Positions 17,479-26,913 of a stretch of 53,964 nt of DNA are shown here, piece by piece; position 1 is the first letter of the stretch; each line of letters begins with the position of its first letter. Position numbers and translations under genes: made by a program. The DNA comes from Candidatus Saccharimonadia bacterium (GTDB lineage Bacteria > Patescibacteriota > Saccharimonadia > Saccharimonadales > Saccharimonadaceae). The stretch covers positions 1 through 53,964 of the forward strand of contig JALRBJ010000003.1 of NCBI GenBank assembly GCA_023257815.1, given 5' to 3'. The notes below the pieces were generated by a model. It worked only from the letters and a program-made list of their open reading frames with translations. It ran no database searches and had not been told where the DNA came from.

Positions 17479-17892
17479 ATGCCAACGATTAATCAGTTGG
17501 TGCGTAAACCACGTAGGACTGCCACGAAGAAGTCAAAAAGTCCTGCGCTTGGAACTATCCATAACGCACTAAAAACAAGATATTACCAGCAAAATGCTCC
17601 ACTTATGCGTGGCGTATGTATCAAGGTAACTACTAAAACCCCTAAAAAGCCTAACTCGGCACTTCGTAAAGTTGCTCGTGTTCGTTTGACTAATAAACAA
17701 GAAGTCTGGGCGTACATTGGTGGTGAAGGTCATAACCTACAAGAACACGCCGTTGTACTTGTGCGCGGTGGTCGTGTGCCAGATCTTCCAGGTGTGCGCT
17801 ATCATATTGTTCGTGGTGCACTTGACCTCCAGGGTGTTGCTAAGCGCCAGCAGGGTCGTTCTAAGTATGGTAGCAAGAAGGAGACTAAGTAA
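17479..17892 (+). CDS. rpsL: 30S ribosomal protein S12
   Basis: 137 residues. Decoding-centre protein. [12 protein letters not shown], containing the lysine of the main streptomycin site (E. coli K42), is intact. The second site reads [13 protein letters not shown]: a proline replaces the nearly universal lysine (E. coli K87). The aspartate next to it, which is methylthiolated in E. coli, is kept. First gene of the str operon; its stop overlaps the rpsG start (TAATG). Confidence 0.99.
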   Translation: MPTINQLVRKPRRTATKKSKSPALGTIHNALKTRYYQQNAPLMRGVCIKVTTKTPKKPNSALRKVARVRLTNKQEVWAYIGGEGHNLQEHAVVLVRGGRVPDLPGVRYHIVRGALDLQGVAKRQQGRSKYGSKKETK

Positions 17893-18371
17893 TGCCTCGT
17901 AAAGTTACCAAGAAACTACAGCGTGAATTAAAGCCTGATCGTAAATATCAGAGCGTAATGGTACAGCGCCTTATCAACAAGAGTATGCTTGATGGCAAGA
18001 AGCTCGTTGCTGAACGTGCAGTGTACCATGCACTAGAACGAGCTGCTAAAAAGCTTGATAGTGAAGATCCGCTTGAAGTATTTGAAAAGGCACTAAAAAA
18101 CGTTAGCCCTAACTTCGAAGTTAAGAGCCGTCGTGTCGGCGGTGCAAATTACCAGATTCCATTCCCAGTTCAGGGACATCGACAACTACACTACGCGTTT
18201 AGCTGGCTTGTACAGTCAGCTCGTGCACGTTCAGGTATGCCATATGAACAGCGTCTTGCCGCTGAAATCGTGGATGCTTACAACGAAGCTGGTGCTGCCT
18301 TCAAGAAGAAGGAAGACACCCACAAGATGGCCGAGGCTAACCGCGCCTTTGCTCACTTCGCCAGGGGCTAA
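17892..18371 (+). CDS. rpsG: 30S ribosomal protein S7
   Basis: 159 residues, full length. Assembly-initiating protein of the 30S head. Typical segments SRRVGGANYQIPFPV and MAEANRAFAHFA are present. Translationally coupled to rpsL. Unlike the classical str operon it is not followed by fusA; about 4.4 kb of unknown genes intervene. Confidence 0.99.
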   Translation: MPRKVTKKLQRELKPDRKYQSVMVQRLINKSMLDGKKLVAERAVYHALERAAKKLDSEDPLEVFEKALKNVSPNFEVKSRRVGGANYQIPFPVQGHRQLHYAFSWLVQSARARSGMPYEQRLAAEIVDAYNEAGAAFKKKEDTHKMAEANRAFAHFARG

Positions 18372-18378
18372 AACCGCT

Positions 18379-18654
18379 ATGGCTATTGATGGTGACTTTC
18401 AGCCAAAGTGTTTGCGAGCCTGTGAATTCCCAGAAGGTGTTGTACCATACTACAACTGCCCGGGTCCCCAGGCTCGCATTATCGATGCAACTGATGTCAT
18501 GGGTGTCGCTGAATGGGCGTCACCCGAGGAGATTGAACGAATCGACAGACCGGTTGAGGTACGCATGGCTTGTGGAAATGCCGCAATGCGCGGACTAGAT
18601 CCGTATACAGCAAAAGCTGTTGATTCGGTTGAAGACGGGCTCAAGAAGCTATAG
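18379..18654 (+). CDS. Small cytosolic protein of unknown function downstream of rpsG
   Basis: 91 residues, starting at the ATG 7 bp after the rpsG stop and ending just before a terminator, so it is the last gene of the rpsL transcript. The frame is open further upstream inside rpsG, but MAIDGDFQPKC is the only start compatible with rpsG. Four cysteines occur (KCLRACEF, YNCPGP, MACGNAA) with a middle acidic/amphipathic part (ASPEEIERIDRPVEV). There is no signal peptide or membrane segment. Not recognised. Co-transcription with S12 and S7 suggests a housekeeping role. Confidence 0.65.
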   Translation: MAIDGDFQPKCLRACEFPEGVVPYYNCPGPQARIIDATDVMGVAEWASPEEIERIDRPVEVRMACGNAAMRGLDPYTAKAVDSVEDGLKKL

Positions 18655-18662
18655 TAAGATAG

Positions 18663-18691
18663 AAATCCGCCTACTTGTTAGGTGGATTTTT
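18663..18691 (+). terminator. Intrinsic terminator of the rpsL transcript
   Basis: AAATCCGCCTA (18663-18673) pairs with TAGGTGGATTT (18679-18689, one G-U pair) across a CTTGT loop, ending in TTTTT. Confidence 0.9.
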
Positions 18692-18694
18692 CTG

Positions 18695-18724
18695 TTGACA
18701 ATGTAAAATTGCTCATGATATAAC
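18695..18724 (+). promoter_or_regulatory. Promoter of the 18775 gene
   Basis: TTGACA (18695-18700), 18 bp, TATAAC (18719-18724), the same hexamer pair as at 4313-4342. Confidence 0.7.
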
Positions 18725-18774
18725 TGGGGCAAATGGGAGCAATACAAACATATAATAGGTGGCAACGCTAGGAT

Positions 18775-19536
18775 ATGGCGCACACGGGGAGGTTACGTTA
18801 TGACGCCCCTCCTCATTTGCCGCCTATTGGTGCTGCTCCAATCCTTGAGTACTATGAGCTAGAACGTAAACGAGTTGATGCGGAGCATCAACTAAAAGCA
18901 CCAACAGATAACCGTGGTGTGGTTGATATCTTTAAGACTGTTAGGCTTGCGCTTAGTCTTGTTGATGAAGAGTATGTATGGCCACGCGATCAGGCCGAAC
19001 CTGACGTGCATCATTTTGTATGGGAACGCGACTGGTATCATCCTCGCCATTTTAATGGCAGTCAGATTCCCAGAGATTATCGCGACAAAATATCTTTTCA
19101 CAAGGGGTATTTACCTCGGCAGCTTCATGATTTTATTCATGCCGTTATTGCACCGCCACCGGTGCCAGATTTTTCAGTCATGGAAGCCAGACTGCGTGAT
19201 TACGAAATTGTAAAAGCACTGTTTGAATCAGCAAGAGGTGCGGTTACGGCAGTAAGACGACCAGGTAAAATATCCGGAGTACCCGTGTCACTCGAAACTG
19301 GCGAGGTATTACTAGACGATGAAATATTGATGCAGATAATGCAAAACTTTAATAGGTACTTTGAGAATACAAAAAGTGGTTTTGAACCGGGCAATGATTT
19401 TGTTATTGACCCAGCCATTATTGAGAAATCACCTGAAATAGTTGCAACAGAACTGGGCAAGATTGCAGCAAGTAATTCTGTAAACTTGATGCCGCTTATC
19501 TACGGTAAACGTAGACGCTTTAAAACGGCAGCTTAA
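18775..19536 (+). CDS. Conserved-looking cytosolic protein of unknown function
   Basis: 253 residues, no signal peptide or membrane segment. Rich in Pro, His, Arg and aromatic residues in the first half (PPHLPPIGAAPILEYYELE, HHFVWERDWYHPRHFNG) and helical in the second half. It ends in a basic KRRRFKTAA. No domain is recognised. It is monocistronic behind a strong promoter; its last 17 bp overlap the 3' end of the convergent membrane gene on the other strand. Confidence 0.7.
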   Translation: MAHTGRLRYDAPPHLPPIGAAPILEYYELERKRVDAEHQLKAPTDNRGVVDIFKTVRLALSLVDEEYVWPRDQAEPDVHHFVWERDWYHPRHFNGSQIPRDYRDKISFHKGYLPRQLHDFIHAVIAPPPVPDFSVMEARLRDYEIVKALFESARGAVTAVRRPGKISGVPVSLETGEVLLDDEILMQIMQNFNRYFENTKSGFEPGNDFVIDPAIIEKSPEIVATELGKIAASNSVNLMPLIYGKRRRFKTAA

Positions 19537-20248
19537 GTCTAAGTGGCTTTGTATTCTTTTTTAAAGCAATACTTTCGGGTGCGACTTTTAGTGTAAGTAA
19601 ACCAGCTAGTATAATCGCAAATCCGCACATAATACTTGGTATTCCAGCTAACGTTTCATTCCATAGGATAGTTATAGTAGTAGTTGGAATTAGTAAAGCA
19701 AGATAGCCGACCATGAGTGAGTACAAGGCGGCCTTGCGATCTTTATCGAGTAACGGCGCCCACTTAAAGGTTAAGAACGTACCAACGAACAGCCACCCAT
19801 AATAATAAAGTGTATAAGGTATAGTAGAGCCGTCTGCGGTATTAAAGGTTACATAATTCGCATAGCAGGTATGACCCGATATAGCCTGAGTTGCGAAAGC
19901 AAAATAGCCTAAAAATGCAGCGGCTGTTATGTATCCAGCTGCAACAACAACTCCTGGTTTCTTGTTTGCCAAAAGATACGCCAAGTGAATACCAAGTGGA
20001 GGCAGAAGCGTAATTGCACCGTAACCTATTCGTGACCAAGTACCACCTTCTAGGGCTAATCCACCGCAAAGCATGAACTCCGTACCCTGAAACATAGCCA
20101 GCAGGGCTAAGAGCGATACAATAAGCCGCGTAATCGGTGTGAACTTATATCGCCACAATACGTAACCAGCAAAAATAATCTCAATTGCAAACGTTGCAAG
20201 CATTACCGGTGGCGAAAAGCAGTACAACCGAGTTGATTTACTATTCAT
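19520..20248 (-). CDS. Polytopic membrane protein, unknown function
   Basis: 242 residues with about seven hydrophobic helices (for example about 15-32, 40-55, 75-93, 98-115, 147-160, 175-190 and 205-220). The C-terminal tail is basic (KKNTKPLRLKLPF). An exposed loop holds TQAISGHTCYANYVTFNT. The seven-helix pattern may fit sensor or YhhN-like families, but no diagnostic motif is seen. The ATG follows a TATACT box by 7 nt, so the mRNA is probably leaderless. Diverges from the 20318 gene. Confidence 0.65.
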   Translation of the reverse strand: MNSKSTRLYCFSPPVMLATFAIEIIFAGYVLWRYKFTPITRLIVSLLALLAMFQGTEFMLCGGLALEGGTWSRIGYGAITLLPPLGIHLAYLLANKKPGVVVAAGYITAAAFLGYFAFATQAISGHTCYANYVTFNTADGSTIPYTLYYYGWLFVGTFLTFKWAPLLDKDRKAALYSLMVGYLALLIPTTTITILWNETLAGIPSIMCGFAIILAGLLTLKVAPESIALKKNTKPLRLKLPF

Positions 20249-20255
20249 GTACGAG

Positions 20256-20308
20256 AGTATATCACAATTACCACTTATGCTTGTAAGGATTGCTTAGTTG
20301 CGTATAGT
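20256..20308. promoter_or_regulatory. Divergent leaderless promoter region
   Basis: On the minus strand TATACT (20261 to 20256) ends 7 nt before the ATG of the membrane gene. On the plus strand TTGTAA (20281-20286), 16 bp, TATAGT (20303-20308) ends 9 nt before the ATG at 20318. Both genes therefore lack room for a Shine-Dalgarno. Confidence 0.6.
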
Positions 20309-20317
20309 ATGTGATTT

Positions 20318-21631
20318 ATGACAATGCATGACCCTATTCCGGGCAACGGTGAAAAACATAGCCCAAAGATTGATGCAGATCATGATGCGGTAGTTGGAGA
20401 GCTTCTTCGGTTTATGTGCGATGGTAAGCTGCTGGTTGAAGAGATGGCTACTGCTCAGGACGCCGGCAGTAACGACTTACTCGATAAGTTGACACAACTT
20501 GGCTATTATTTTATTCCGATCACCGATGAAGGCGATATCGTGAACGATCTGGAACGCCATAATGTTCAGAACATTGCTACAATTTGTGCGCTTACGACGT
20601 TGGATTTACTATGCGCTCAGCTCAATATTGATAAAATGGTGCTCCGAGAAGCTTGGTTGGCAAATGGTCTTATCACCATAGTTGACGTACGTAATGAGAA
20701 GTTTTCCAATCATACTCCTAAAGAAAAGCACGAGGCAATCGCCGAGGGTATCGTTGAAGCCGGCCATCGTTTGATGGCAGAATTACCCGAAGTTTACAGC
20801 CAAGGTGTGGATATGCTCTCCGATGATTCCGTGGTGGTGAAACACCCGGGTGTGTTCAAAGGTGTGTACGGGCATGTATTCGGATCGGGGTATAAAGTAC
20901 TTTCAGTGATTAATGATTTTGTCCGGACGCAAGCAGGCCATAACACCGTGCCTATTCACGCCGAGCGTGGAGAGATGAGCGTCGCTGACATCGATCATCT
21001 CTTACTAGCCGATCAGCTTGATACGGAAATTTTCTATCCGGCTGAATCGGACGATGATGAAGTCGGCAGCAGTAGCCCTGAAGCATATATTGGTCAATTT
21101 GTTGAAAAAGTATTTGACTTTGACGATGAGGCAATCGATGCTGCAATCACATTAGCATGGTGTCTGTATTCGAATGACTCTGAGTATAGTGCACTTAACG
21201 ATGTGGCTCAGTCCTTTCTGCATGGGGCTATTCTTGGAATGAAAATATTTCAAAAATCAGCCCATGTAACAGGGGTTGAACTACCTGAATTATTGAGAAT
21301 CTGGAAGCTGCAACACACTCATTCTAGGATGCGTAAAAGCGAGTGGGCTGATGAAAACCTGCAATTATTTGCTGTTAAGCAAGTAGCTAAGCAGCTAGAC
21401 CGAGAAAACCCGATCAGCGCCTACGGTGAGTTGCTTGATAAACTATGTGACTATCAGGAATTTGACGTAGACGAGACGGCAGCGTTCAAAAACGGATTTG
21501 AATACATGCTTGCAACTGGAGCGACCGCACTTGAGCACCGTAAGAAGACAGAGCAGAATAATTTTGTAAATCAGGAAATGCAAGGTTTTGACGAGGAGCT
21601 TCGGCAATTACTTGGTGGGCAAGATTCATGA
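20318..21631 (+). CDS. Large acidic cytosolic protein of unknown function, first of a pair
   Basis: 437 residues, acidic, mostly helical, with no signal peptide or membrane helix. The C-terminal part contains SFLHGAILGM and, about 90 residues on, AFKNGFEYML. The next gene has SFLAGAVIAL and LFHAGFVHML at nearly the same spacing, which suggests a shared helical domain. No enzyme motif is visible. It overlaps the next gene by four bases (ATGA), so the products are made together and may interact. Leaderless promoter. Confidence 0.7.
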   Translation: MTMHDPIPGNGEKHSPKIDADHDAVVGELLRFMCDGKLLVEEMATAQDAGSNDLLDKLTQLGYYFIPITDEGDIVNDLERHNVQNIATICALTTLDLLCAQLNIDKMVLREAWLANGLITIVDVRNEKFSNHTPKEKHEAIAEGIVEAGHRLMAELPEVYSQGVDMLSDDSVVVKHPGVFKGVYGHVFGSGYKVLSVINDFVRTQAGHNTVPIHAERGEMSVADIDHLLLADQLDTEIFYPAESDDDEVGSSSPEAYIGQFVEKVFDFDDEAIDAAITLAWCLYSNDSEYSALNDVAQSFLHGAILGMKIFQKSAHVTGVELPELLRIWKLQHTHSRMRKSEWADENLQLFAVKQVAKQLDRENPISAYGELLDKLCDYQEFDVDETAAFKNGFEYMLATGATALEHRKKTEQNNFVNQEMQGFDEELRQLLGGQDS

Positions 21632-22734
21632 GCATCGAAAAATCCGAAATTCACGATGTATTTGCACTTACTGATCATGCAAAGGTAGTGGCAGACACTC
21701 TTGACTCAAGCTTGTTCATTGGTGATGATGAGTTGACGATTCAGGAGCTGATTGGTAAAGAGGCTCAGCGAACGTATGCCGACGAAAGCATATTAGGACG
21801 ACTCACTGTTTTACTAGGGACTGAGTCATCGATGGCTGCAGAATACTCGCATACAAACAGTTTTCTGGCAGGAGCAGTAATTGCGTTACTAGCCTCAGAT
21901 AAACTGGCAGAATTAAAACTTGGTGAATGTACGAAATATCGAGAGCTTTGGTTGTCTAAAAAATCATTGTTTTCTGTATCCTGTTCACCTGTGACTCAGG
22001 AATTTGATCTTTACGAGGCGGTTGGTGGGGTTGATGCTCACGAGGTAGAACTGGAGTATAGTGACGCTGCCCTTGAACTAGGTGGTGTACTTATGCCAGG
22101 TCATGATGAGAAAGAGTTGTTCCACGCTGGGTTTGTTCATATGCTTGTAAACGCTAAGGCCTGTATTGCTGAACTTGTAGTAGAAGCTGCAGCTGAAGCA
22201 GCAGCAGCTAGTGAATTTGATTTTGAAGCATTTTTCGAAAAGTATGATCTTACGGGGTCGCTTCAAGAGGTATACCATGCGTATCTTGACCATCTGATTA
22301 GGACTAATATTGATCCTATAACTATATCTGATGATCAGGGTCGTATAGTGATGGACCTTACACACAAGGATTATGAACGATTGGTACCAAAGATGGAAAA
22401 GGTTGAAATTAAAGGACCTTCCTTTTTTGCACTACTGCAAAACGCTCATCTCAATGACCCCGAGATCGATGTTAGTATAGGTATACTGAACGAAGATTGC
22501 CGACTCGTAGGCACCGTTGAAGCGCTTTCTCTAACGATTGCACCAACTGATAGAAGCTATATCTATAAGACTGTAGAGGAGGGGTGTGCTCTCACTCATA
22601 TGCCTGCATTTGTTCTTAGAGATGCTATGCTTACCACTGCTACTGGTGAGCAAGTGTCTATAGCCAGTGGTGAGCAGATCCTTCATGTTGGCATCGCTGT
22701 ACCGGGCAGTAAATACCGTGCAGTTGACCAGTAA
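21628..22734 (+). CDS. Cytosolic protein of unknown function, second of a pair
   Basis: 368 residues, acidic. The helical domain shared with the preceding gene spans about residues 82-175 (SFLAGAVIAL to LFHAGFVHML). An Ala/Glu-rich helix follows (VEAAAEAAAASEFDFEAFFEKY). The C-terminal about 130 residues are predicted beta/alpha, unlike the partner. Not recognised. Coupled by ATGA overlap to the upstream gene and followed by fusA after 99 bp. Confidence 0.7.
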   Translation: MSIEKSEIHDVFALTDHAKVVADTLDSSLFIGDDELTIQELIGKEAQRTYADESILGRLTVLLGTESSMAAEYSHTNSFLAGAVIALLASDKLAELKLGECTKYRELWLSKKSLFSVSCSPVTQEFDLYEAVGGVDAHEVELEYSDAALELGGVLMPGHDEKELFHAGFVHMLVNAKACIAELVVEAAAEAAAASEFDFEAFFEKYDLTGSLQEVYHAYLDHLIRTNIDPITISDDQGRIVMDLTHKDYERLVPKMEKVEIKGPSFFALLQNAHLNDPEIDVSIGILNEDCRLVGTVEALSLTIAPTDRSYIYKTVEEGCALTHMPAFVLRDAMLTTATGEQVSIASGEQILHVGIAVPGSKYRAVDQ

Positions 22735-22833
22735 ACAGTGCTAAAACTCCTTGTTTATGGTAGAATAAACACAGAGCGCTATTTTTTATGGCAAAAATTT
22801 CTAAAATAACGAGAGGAATTAAGTAAACCAACC

Positions 22834-24930
22834 ATGGCAACGCAAACCAATGTACCACTAAAAGATTACCGAAATATCGGTATTATTGCGCATATTGACG
22901 CAGGTAAGACTACTACAACTGAAGGTATTTTGTATCGAACTGGTATTAATCACAAAATTGGTGAGGTTCGTGGCGATGGTGATGGTGCAACAACCGACTG
23001 GATGGCACAAGAAAAAGAGCGCGGTATTACGATTACCTCTGCTGCTGTGACTTGTTTTTGGAAAGGCTGCAAGATCAATATTATCGACACTCCAGGTCAT
23101 ATCGACTTTACGGCTGAAGTTGAACGTTCACTTCGTGTACTTGATGGTGCTGTAGTGGTATTCGATGGCAAGATGGGTGTTGAAGCTCAGACCGAAACAG
23201 TATGGCGTCAGGCAAACAAGTACGGTGTGCCGCGTATCTGCTTCATCAACAAGATTAATCAGACTGGTGGCGATTTCTTCAAATCACTCGAAACCATTCA
23301 CAGCCGTCTTTCTAAACACGCGTTGCCCGTGCACCTACCGATTGGCTTTGAAAAAGATATCAACGGACTGGTTGATCTTGTCGAAATGAAGGCATACACC
23401 TACGGCGACTACACCGACAAGGCGCTTATTGAAGGTGAGATTCCTGCAGATATGCTTGATAAGGCTAAGAACGCTCGCAGCTTACTAGTTGAGGCAGCTG
23501 TTGAAGCCGAAGATGAGCTAATGATGAAGTTCCTTGATGAAGGTGAAGCTTCTATTTCTAAAGATGAATTGAAGTCAGCTCTACGTAAGCGTGTGCTTGC
23601 AGGTGATTTTTACCTTGTAACTGGTGGTGATGGTCGTGGTGTGATCGTAGAAAAGGTGCTTGATCTCGTAAGCGACTATCTGCCAAGCCCACTTGATATT
23701 GGTGACACTTGGGGTGTTAATCCTAAGACTGGCGACGAGATTAGCCGTAAACCAGACGCTTCTGAAGCTATGGCTGGTATCGCATTTAAGATCGCAACCG
23801 ATCCTTTTGTAGGTAAGCTGATTTTCGTTCGTGTATACTCTGGTACTTTGAAGGCTGGTAGCTATGTGTTGAACACAACTACTGGTGAAAAAGAGCGTGT
23901 TGGCCGTATTGTACGTATGCATGCTGATAAGCGTGAAGAAATCGGCGAAATCGCTGCCGGTGACATTGCTGCGGTAGTTGGCTTGAAGAGCACCTTTACC
24001 GGCCATACGCTTTGTGATGTTGCCAACCCAATTGCTCTAGAAAGCATTACGTTCCCAGAACCACCCGTTGCAATCGCTGTTGAGCCTAAGTCTAAGGCTG
24101 ACCAAGAAAAAATGGGCATCGCCTTAGGTCGTCTTGCAGAAGAAGACCCAACTTTCCGTGTTCATACCGATGAAGAAACTGGTCAAACAATTATGTCTGG
24201 AATGGGTGAGTTACACCTTGATATCTTGATTGACCGTATGAAGCGTGAATTCAACGTTGAAGCAAACATTGGCGAGCCACAAGTTGCCTTCCGTGAAACG
24301 ATTCGGGGAACTGCCGAAGTGCAAGGTAAGCATGCTAAGCAGTCTGGTGGTCGTGGCCAATATGGTGACGTATGGGTACGCTTTGAACCGAACGAGCCAG
24401 GCAAGGGCTTTGAGTTCATTGATGAAATCAAGGGTGGTGTGGTACCGCAAGAGTACCGTACGCCTGTGCAAAAGGGTATTTCTGACACACTTGATGGTGG
24501 TGTGATCGCTGGCTATCCCGTAGTTGATGTTAAGGCAACTCTGTATGATGGTAGCTACCACGACGTCGACTCATCTGAACTAGCCTTCAACCTTGCGGGT
24601 AGCCTAGCCGCTCGCGAAGGAATCAAACAAGCTAAACCAGTTCTGCTTGAGCCGGTGATGCGTGTTGAAGCGACTACTCCTGAAGAATTCATGGGTGATG
24701 TGATTGGCGACCTTAACTCTCGTCGTGGGCGTATTGAATCAATGGAAGATCTGGCTGGTGGCGCTAAGCTCATCAAGGCTATCGTGCCACTTGCTAGCAT
24801 GTTTGGCTACACGAATGACCTACGTTCAATGAGCCAGGGACGCGCGGCTTCTACTATGGAACTTGCTCAGTATGAGGAAGTACCACCTAACGTTGCTCAA
24901 GAGATCATCGAAAAGCGATCAAGCAAGTAG
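22834..24930 (+). CDS. fusA: Elongation factor G
   Basis: 698 residues, the usual length. The translocation GTPase. G1 is [14 protein letters not shown]2 [10 protein letters not shown]3 DTPGHIDF, G4 [10 protein letters not shown]. Domains II-V are complete, including [15 protein letters not shown]. The preceding gap (22735-22833) holds AGAGGAATTAAG as ribosome site and a weak -10 candidate TAGAAT at 22761. A terminator follows, so fusA is uncoupled from tuf, which lies 7 kb downstream. Confidence 0.99.
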   Translation: MATQTNVPLKDYRNIGIIAHIDAGKTTTTEGILYRTGINHKIGEVRGDGDGATTDWMAQEKERGITITSAAVTCFWKGCKINIIDTPGHIDFTAEVERSLRVLDGAVVVFDGKMGVEAQTETVWRQANKYGVPRICFINKINQTGGDFFKSLETIHSRLSKHALPVHLPIGFEKDINGLVDLVEMKAYTYGDYTDKALIEGEIPADMLDKAKNARSLLVEAAVEAEDELMMKFLDEGEASISKDELKSALRKRVLAGDFYLVTGGDGRGVIVEKVLDLVSDYLPSPLDIGDTWGVNPKTGDEISRKPDASEAMAGIAFKIATDPFVGKLIFVRVYSGTLKAGSYVLNTTTGEKERVGRIVRMHADKREEIGEIAAGDIAAVVGLKSTFTGHTLCDVANPIALESITFPEPPVAIAVEPKSKADQEKMGIALGRLAEEDPTFRVHTDEETGQTIMSGMGELHLDILIDRMKREFNVEANIGEPQVAFRETIRGTAEVQGKHAKQSGGRGQYGDVWVRFEPNEPGKGFEFIDEIKGGVVPQEYRTPVQKGISDTLDGGVIAGYPVVDVKATLYDGSYHDVDSSELAFNLAGSLAAREGIKQAKPVLLEPVMRVEATTPEEFMGDVIGDLNSRRGRIESMEDLAGGAKLIKAIVPLASMFGYTNDLRSMSQGRAASTMELAQYEEVPPNVAQEIIEKRSSK

Positions 24931-24943
24931 ATGCTAATCTATA

Positions 24944-24980
24944 AAATTACACCTCTAACTTAGGGGTGTAATTTATTTTT
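24944..24980 (+). terminator. Intrinsic terminator of fusA
   Basis: AAATTACACCTCT pairs with AGGGGTGTAATTT, followed by ATTTTT. Confidence 0.88.
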
Positions 24981-25033
24981 GTAAGCATGAGTGCTATAAT
25001 TTTCCTATTCATAATGAAAGAAAACAATAGAAA

Positions 25034-25681
25034 ATGGTAGGCAAAGTAATACTAAGTAGTGTCATTATGGTGGCAATTCTAAGCGCACCAGCCTTTGCTC
25101 ATGACGGGCATGATCATGCGAATACAGGCGATAGGCCTACACAGTCAATAAAAGAAAATCAATCAGGTGGACGTGAGTCTGTTGTTCAATACGATGGCCA
25201 GAAGACCGAAATTGAAAATAAGCAGCGAGTTTTTAAGGAACAATCAAAGACAGATGAGCATAGAAACAAGCTAGAAGGCCGTCGACTTGCTCAGTGTCAG
25301 AATCGCCAAAACAAGATCAATTCTCTTATGAATAAAGCCTCGGGTATAGGACATGAGCGTCTTGCACGTATCCAGCAATTGGAAGAGGCCATTAAGAACT
25401 TTTACATCAAGCAGAAGCTTGCTAGCGACTCCTATGAAAGCGCTGTTGCCGCCGCCGATCAAAAAGAAGCAAGCGCTGTAGCTGCTCTCGATGAGCTTGC
25501 AAATCAGAAATTTGATTGCGCTAAGGTAGATGGCGATAATCCAGCCAAATCACTTAAGGACGCTCAGCAAGTAAAGCGACAAGCTCTCAATGAATATCGT
25601 GAAAGTGTTAAGCAACTCTTGGCGATAGTGAAGGATGCACTACGTAGCAAGAAATCGACAATGAATGGGGCGGGGCAATAG
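25034..25681 (+). CDS. Secreted coiled-coil protein with His/Asp-rich N-terminus
   Basis: 215 residues. The signal peptide ends SAPAFA, so the predicted mature protein begins HDGHDHANTGD, a likely metal-binding start. The remainder is almost entirely charged helix with two cysteines (LAQCQNRQ and KFDCAKVD) placed so that they could join two helices. Proteins of this layout occur beside pilin-like genes in CPR genomes, as here, but the function is unknown. A TATAAT box lies at 24995-25000, giving a leader of about 27 nt. It ends 2 bp before the mini-pilin gene, so the two form an operon. Confidence 0.7.
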   Translation: MVGKVILSSVIMVAILSAPAFAHDGHDHANTGDRPTQSIKENQSGGRESVVQYDGQKTEIENKQRVFKEQSKTDEHRNKLEGRRLAQCQNRQNKINSLMNKASGIGHERLARIQQLEEAIKNFYIKQKLASDSYESAVAAADQKEASAVAALDELANQKFDCAKVDGDNPAKSLKDAQQVKRQALNEYRESVKQLLAIVKDALRSKKSTMNGAGQ

Positions 25682-25683
25682 GC

Positions 25684-25950
25684 ATGGTGCGTTCAAGAGG
25701 ATTCTCACTTATTGAAGGTATTATTGTTGCAGGTGTTGTAGTGTTATTAGTCGGCGTCGGCTACATTGGACTCAAGGCATTGACTAAATCGAATCAAAAC
25801 ACCCCAGTCACTACAGGCGCAACGTCATCGTCGCAATCAGCTGAAGTTATTACGTCAAAAGCTGATCTTGAATCAGCCGAGAAAGAACTAAGTGGTTTAT
25901 CATTTGATGACGATAGTTCCACTGAAGCTGAAATTCAAGCGAATCTCTAA
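25684..25950 (+). CDS. Short pilin-like protein
   Basis: 88 residues. MVRSRG, then FSLIEGIIVAGVVVLLVGVGYIG: a prepilin peptidase-type site with Glu at +5 and a hydrophobic helix (about 7-30). The remaining 55 residues are Ser/Thr-rich and acidic, too short for a normal pilin head. It could be a minor pseudopilin or a surface anchor for the co-transcribed coiled-coil protein. Ends 45 bp before cyoA. Confidence 0.65.
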   Translation: MVRSRGFSLIEGIIVAGVVVLLVGVGYIGLKALTKSNQNTPVTTGATSSSQSAEVITSKADLESAEKELSGLSFDDDSSTEAEIQANL

Positions 25951-25957
25951 TAGCGGC

Positions 25958-25987
25958 TTGCTCCCAACCTATCATAAACGGTATGAT
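25958..25987 (+). promoter_or_regulatory. Promoter of the cyo operon; predicts a leaderless mRNA
   Basis: TTGCTC (25958-25963), 18 bp, TATGAT (25982-25987). The cyoA ATG at 25996 follows by 8 nt. Confidence 0.55.
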
Positions 25988-25995
25988 GGTTGTAT

Positions 25996-26913
25996 ATGAG
26001 ACGGGGGAGGTTTATCGGCATACTAGTGACTGTAGTCGCTGTATTTTTAGTGGTTTTGTTTGCATGGTTACTCCAGGGCAAGCAGATTGATGTGTTAAAC
26101 CCAAGTGGCGAGATAGCTAATGCGCAGCGTAGTATATTACTGTTTACGCTGTTTCTGAGTTCGCTTGTAGTTGTGCCGGTATTTACCCTATTGATTTACT
26201 TTGCTGTTCATTATCGTGCGGATAATAAGCATGCGAGATATCAGCCAGAATGGGGAGAAAATAAAGTACTTGAAGCAATGTGGTGGGGTATCCCTATAGC
26301 AATTATTAGCGTGCTTGGTGTTATAACCCTGCAATCGAGCCACAGCCTTGATCCATACAAGCAACTCTCAGGGGGTAAGCCCTTAGAGATACAGGTTGTG
26401 GCGCTGCGCTGGAAGTGGTTATTCATTTACCCTGAGCAGAAACTAGCCACCCTTAACTATATTTCTGCACCAGTTAATCAACCGATTCATTTTTCTTTGA
26501 CTGCTGATGCGCCTATGAGCGCCTTCTGGATACCAGCGCTGGGAAGTCAGATCTATGCTATGAATGGTATGGAGTCACAGCTGAACCTAAAGGCTAATGA
26601 AATTGGTAACTTTACAGGCTACACTACGAATATTAATGGTCAAGGTTACGCTAGTATGAAATTTACTGCTAAGATTACGACAAAGAAGCAATTTATAAAA
26701 TGGGTAGACGAGATGCGAATGATAAAAGCTGAAATGAATCAAGCAGAGTATAGCAAGTTGGCTATAGCAAAGAGTGAAACCAGTCAGCGAACGTATCGCC
26801 TTACTGATGCGGATTTATTTCAATCTATCATGCATCAAAACATGTCACATAGTTCATCTGATTCAGATGAACATAGCAAGATGGATCATTCTACTATGGA
26901 GATGTCTGAATGA
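25996..26913 (+). CDS. cyoA: Cytochrome bo3-type quinol oxidase subunit II
   Basis: 305 residues from the ATG at 25996. Two N-terminal membrane helices (about 8-28 and 46-68) precede a periplasm-type cupredoxin domain with RWKWLFIYPE, FWIPALGSQIYAMNGM and GQGYASMKFTA. These match the E. coli bo3 subunit. The CuA cysteines of cytochrome c oxidases are absent, which marks a quinol oxidase. Unusual: the last 25 residues form a His/Met-rich tail (HQNMSHSSS, DEHSKMDHSTMEM) that could bind copper. Four-base overlap with cyoB. Confidence 0.95.
   Translation: MRRGRFIGILVTVVAVFLVVLFAWLLQGKQIDVLNPSGEIANAQRSILLFTLFLSSLVVVPVFTLLIYFAVHYRADNKHARYQPEWGENKVLEAMWWGIPIAIISVLGVITLQSSHSLDPYKQLSGGKPLEIQVVALRWKWLFIYPEQKLATLNYISAPVNQPIHFSLTADAPMSAFWIPALGSQIYAMNGMESQLNLKANEIGNFTGYTTNINGQGYASMKFTAKITTKKQFIKWVDEMRMIKAEMNQAEYSKLAIAKSETSQRTYRLTDADLFQSIMHQNMSHSSSDSDEHSKMDHSTMEMSE

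Noticed and set aside
20318-21631. Toxin-antitoxin or phage-defence pair for the two overlapping unknown genes
   Set aside because: Sizes (437 and 368 residues) and lack of nuclease, NTPase or membrane motifs give no support.
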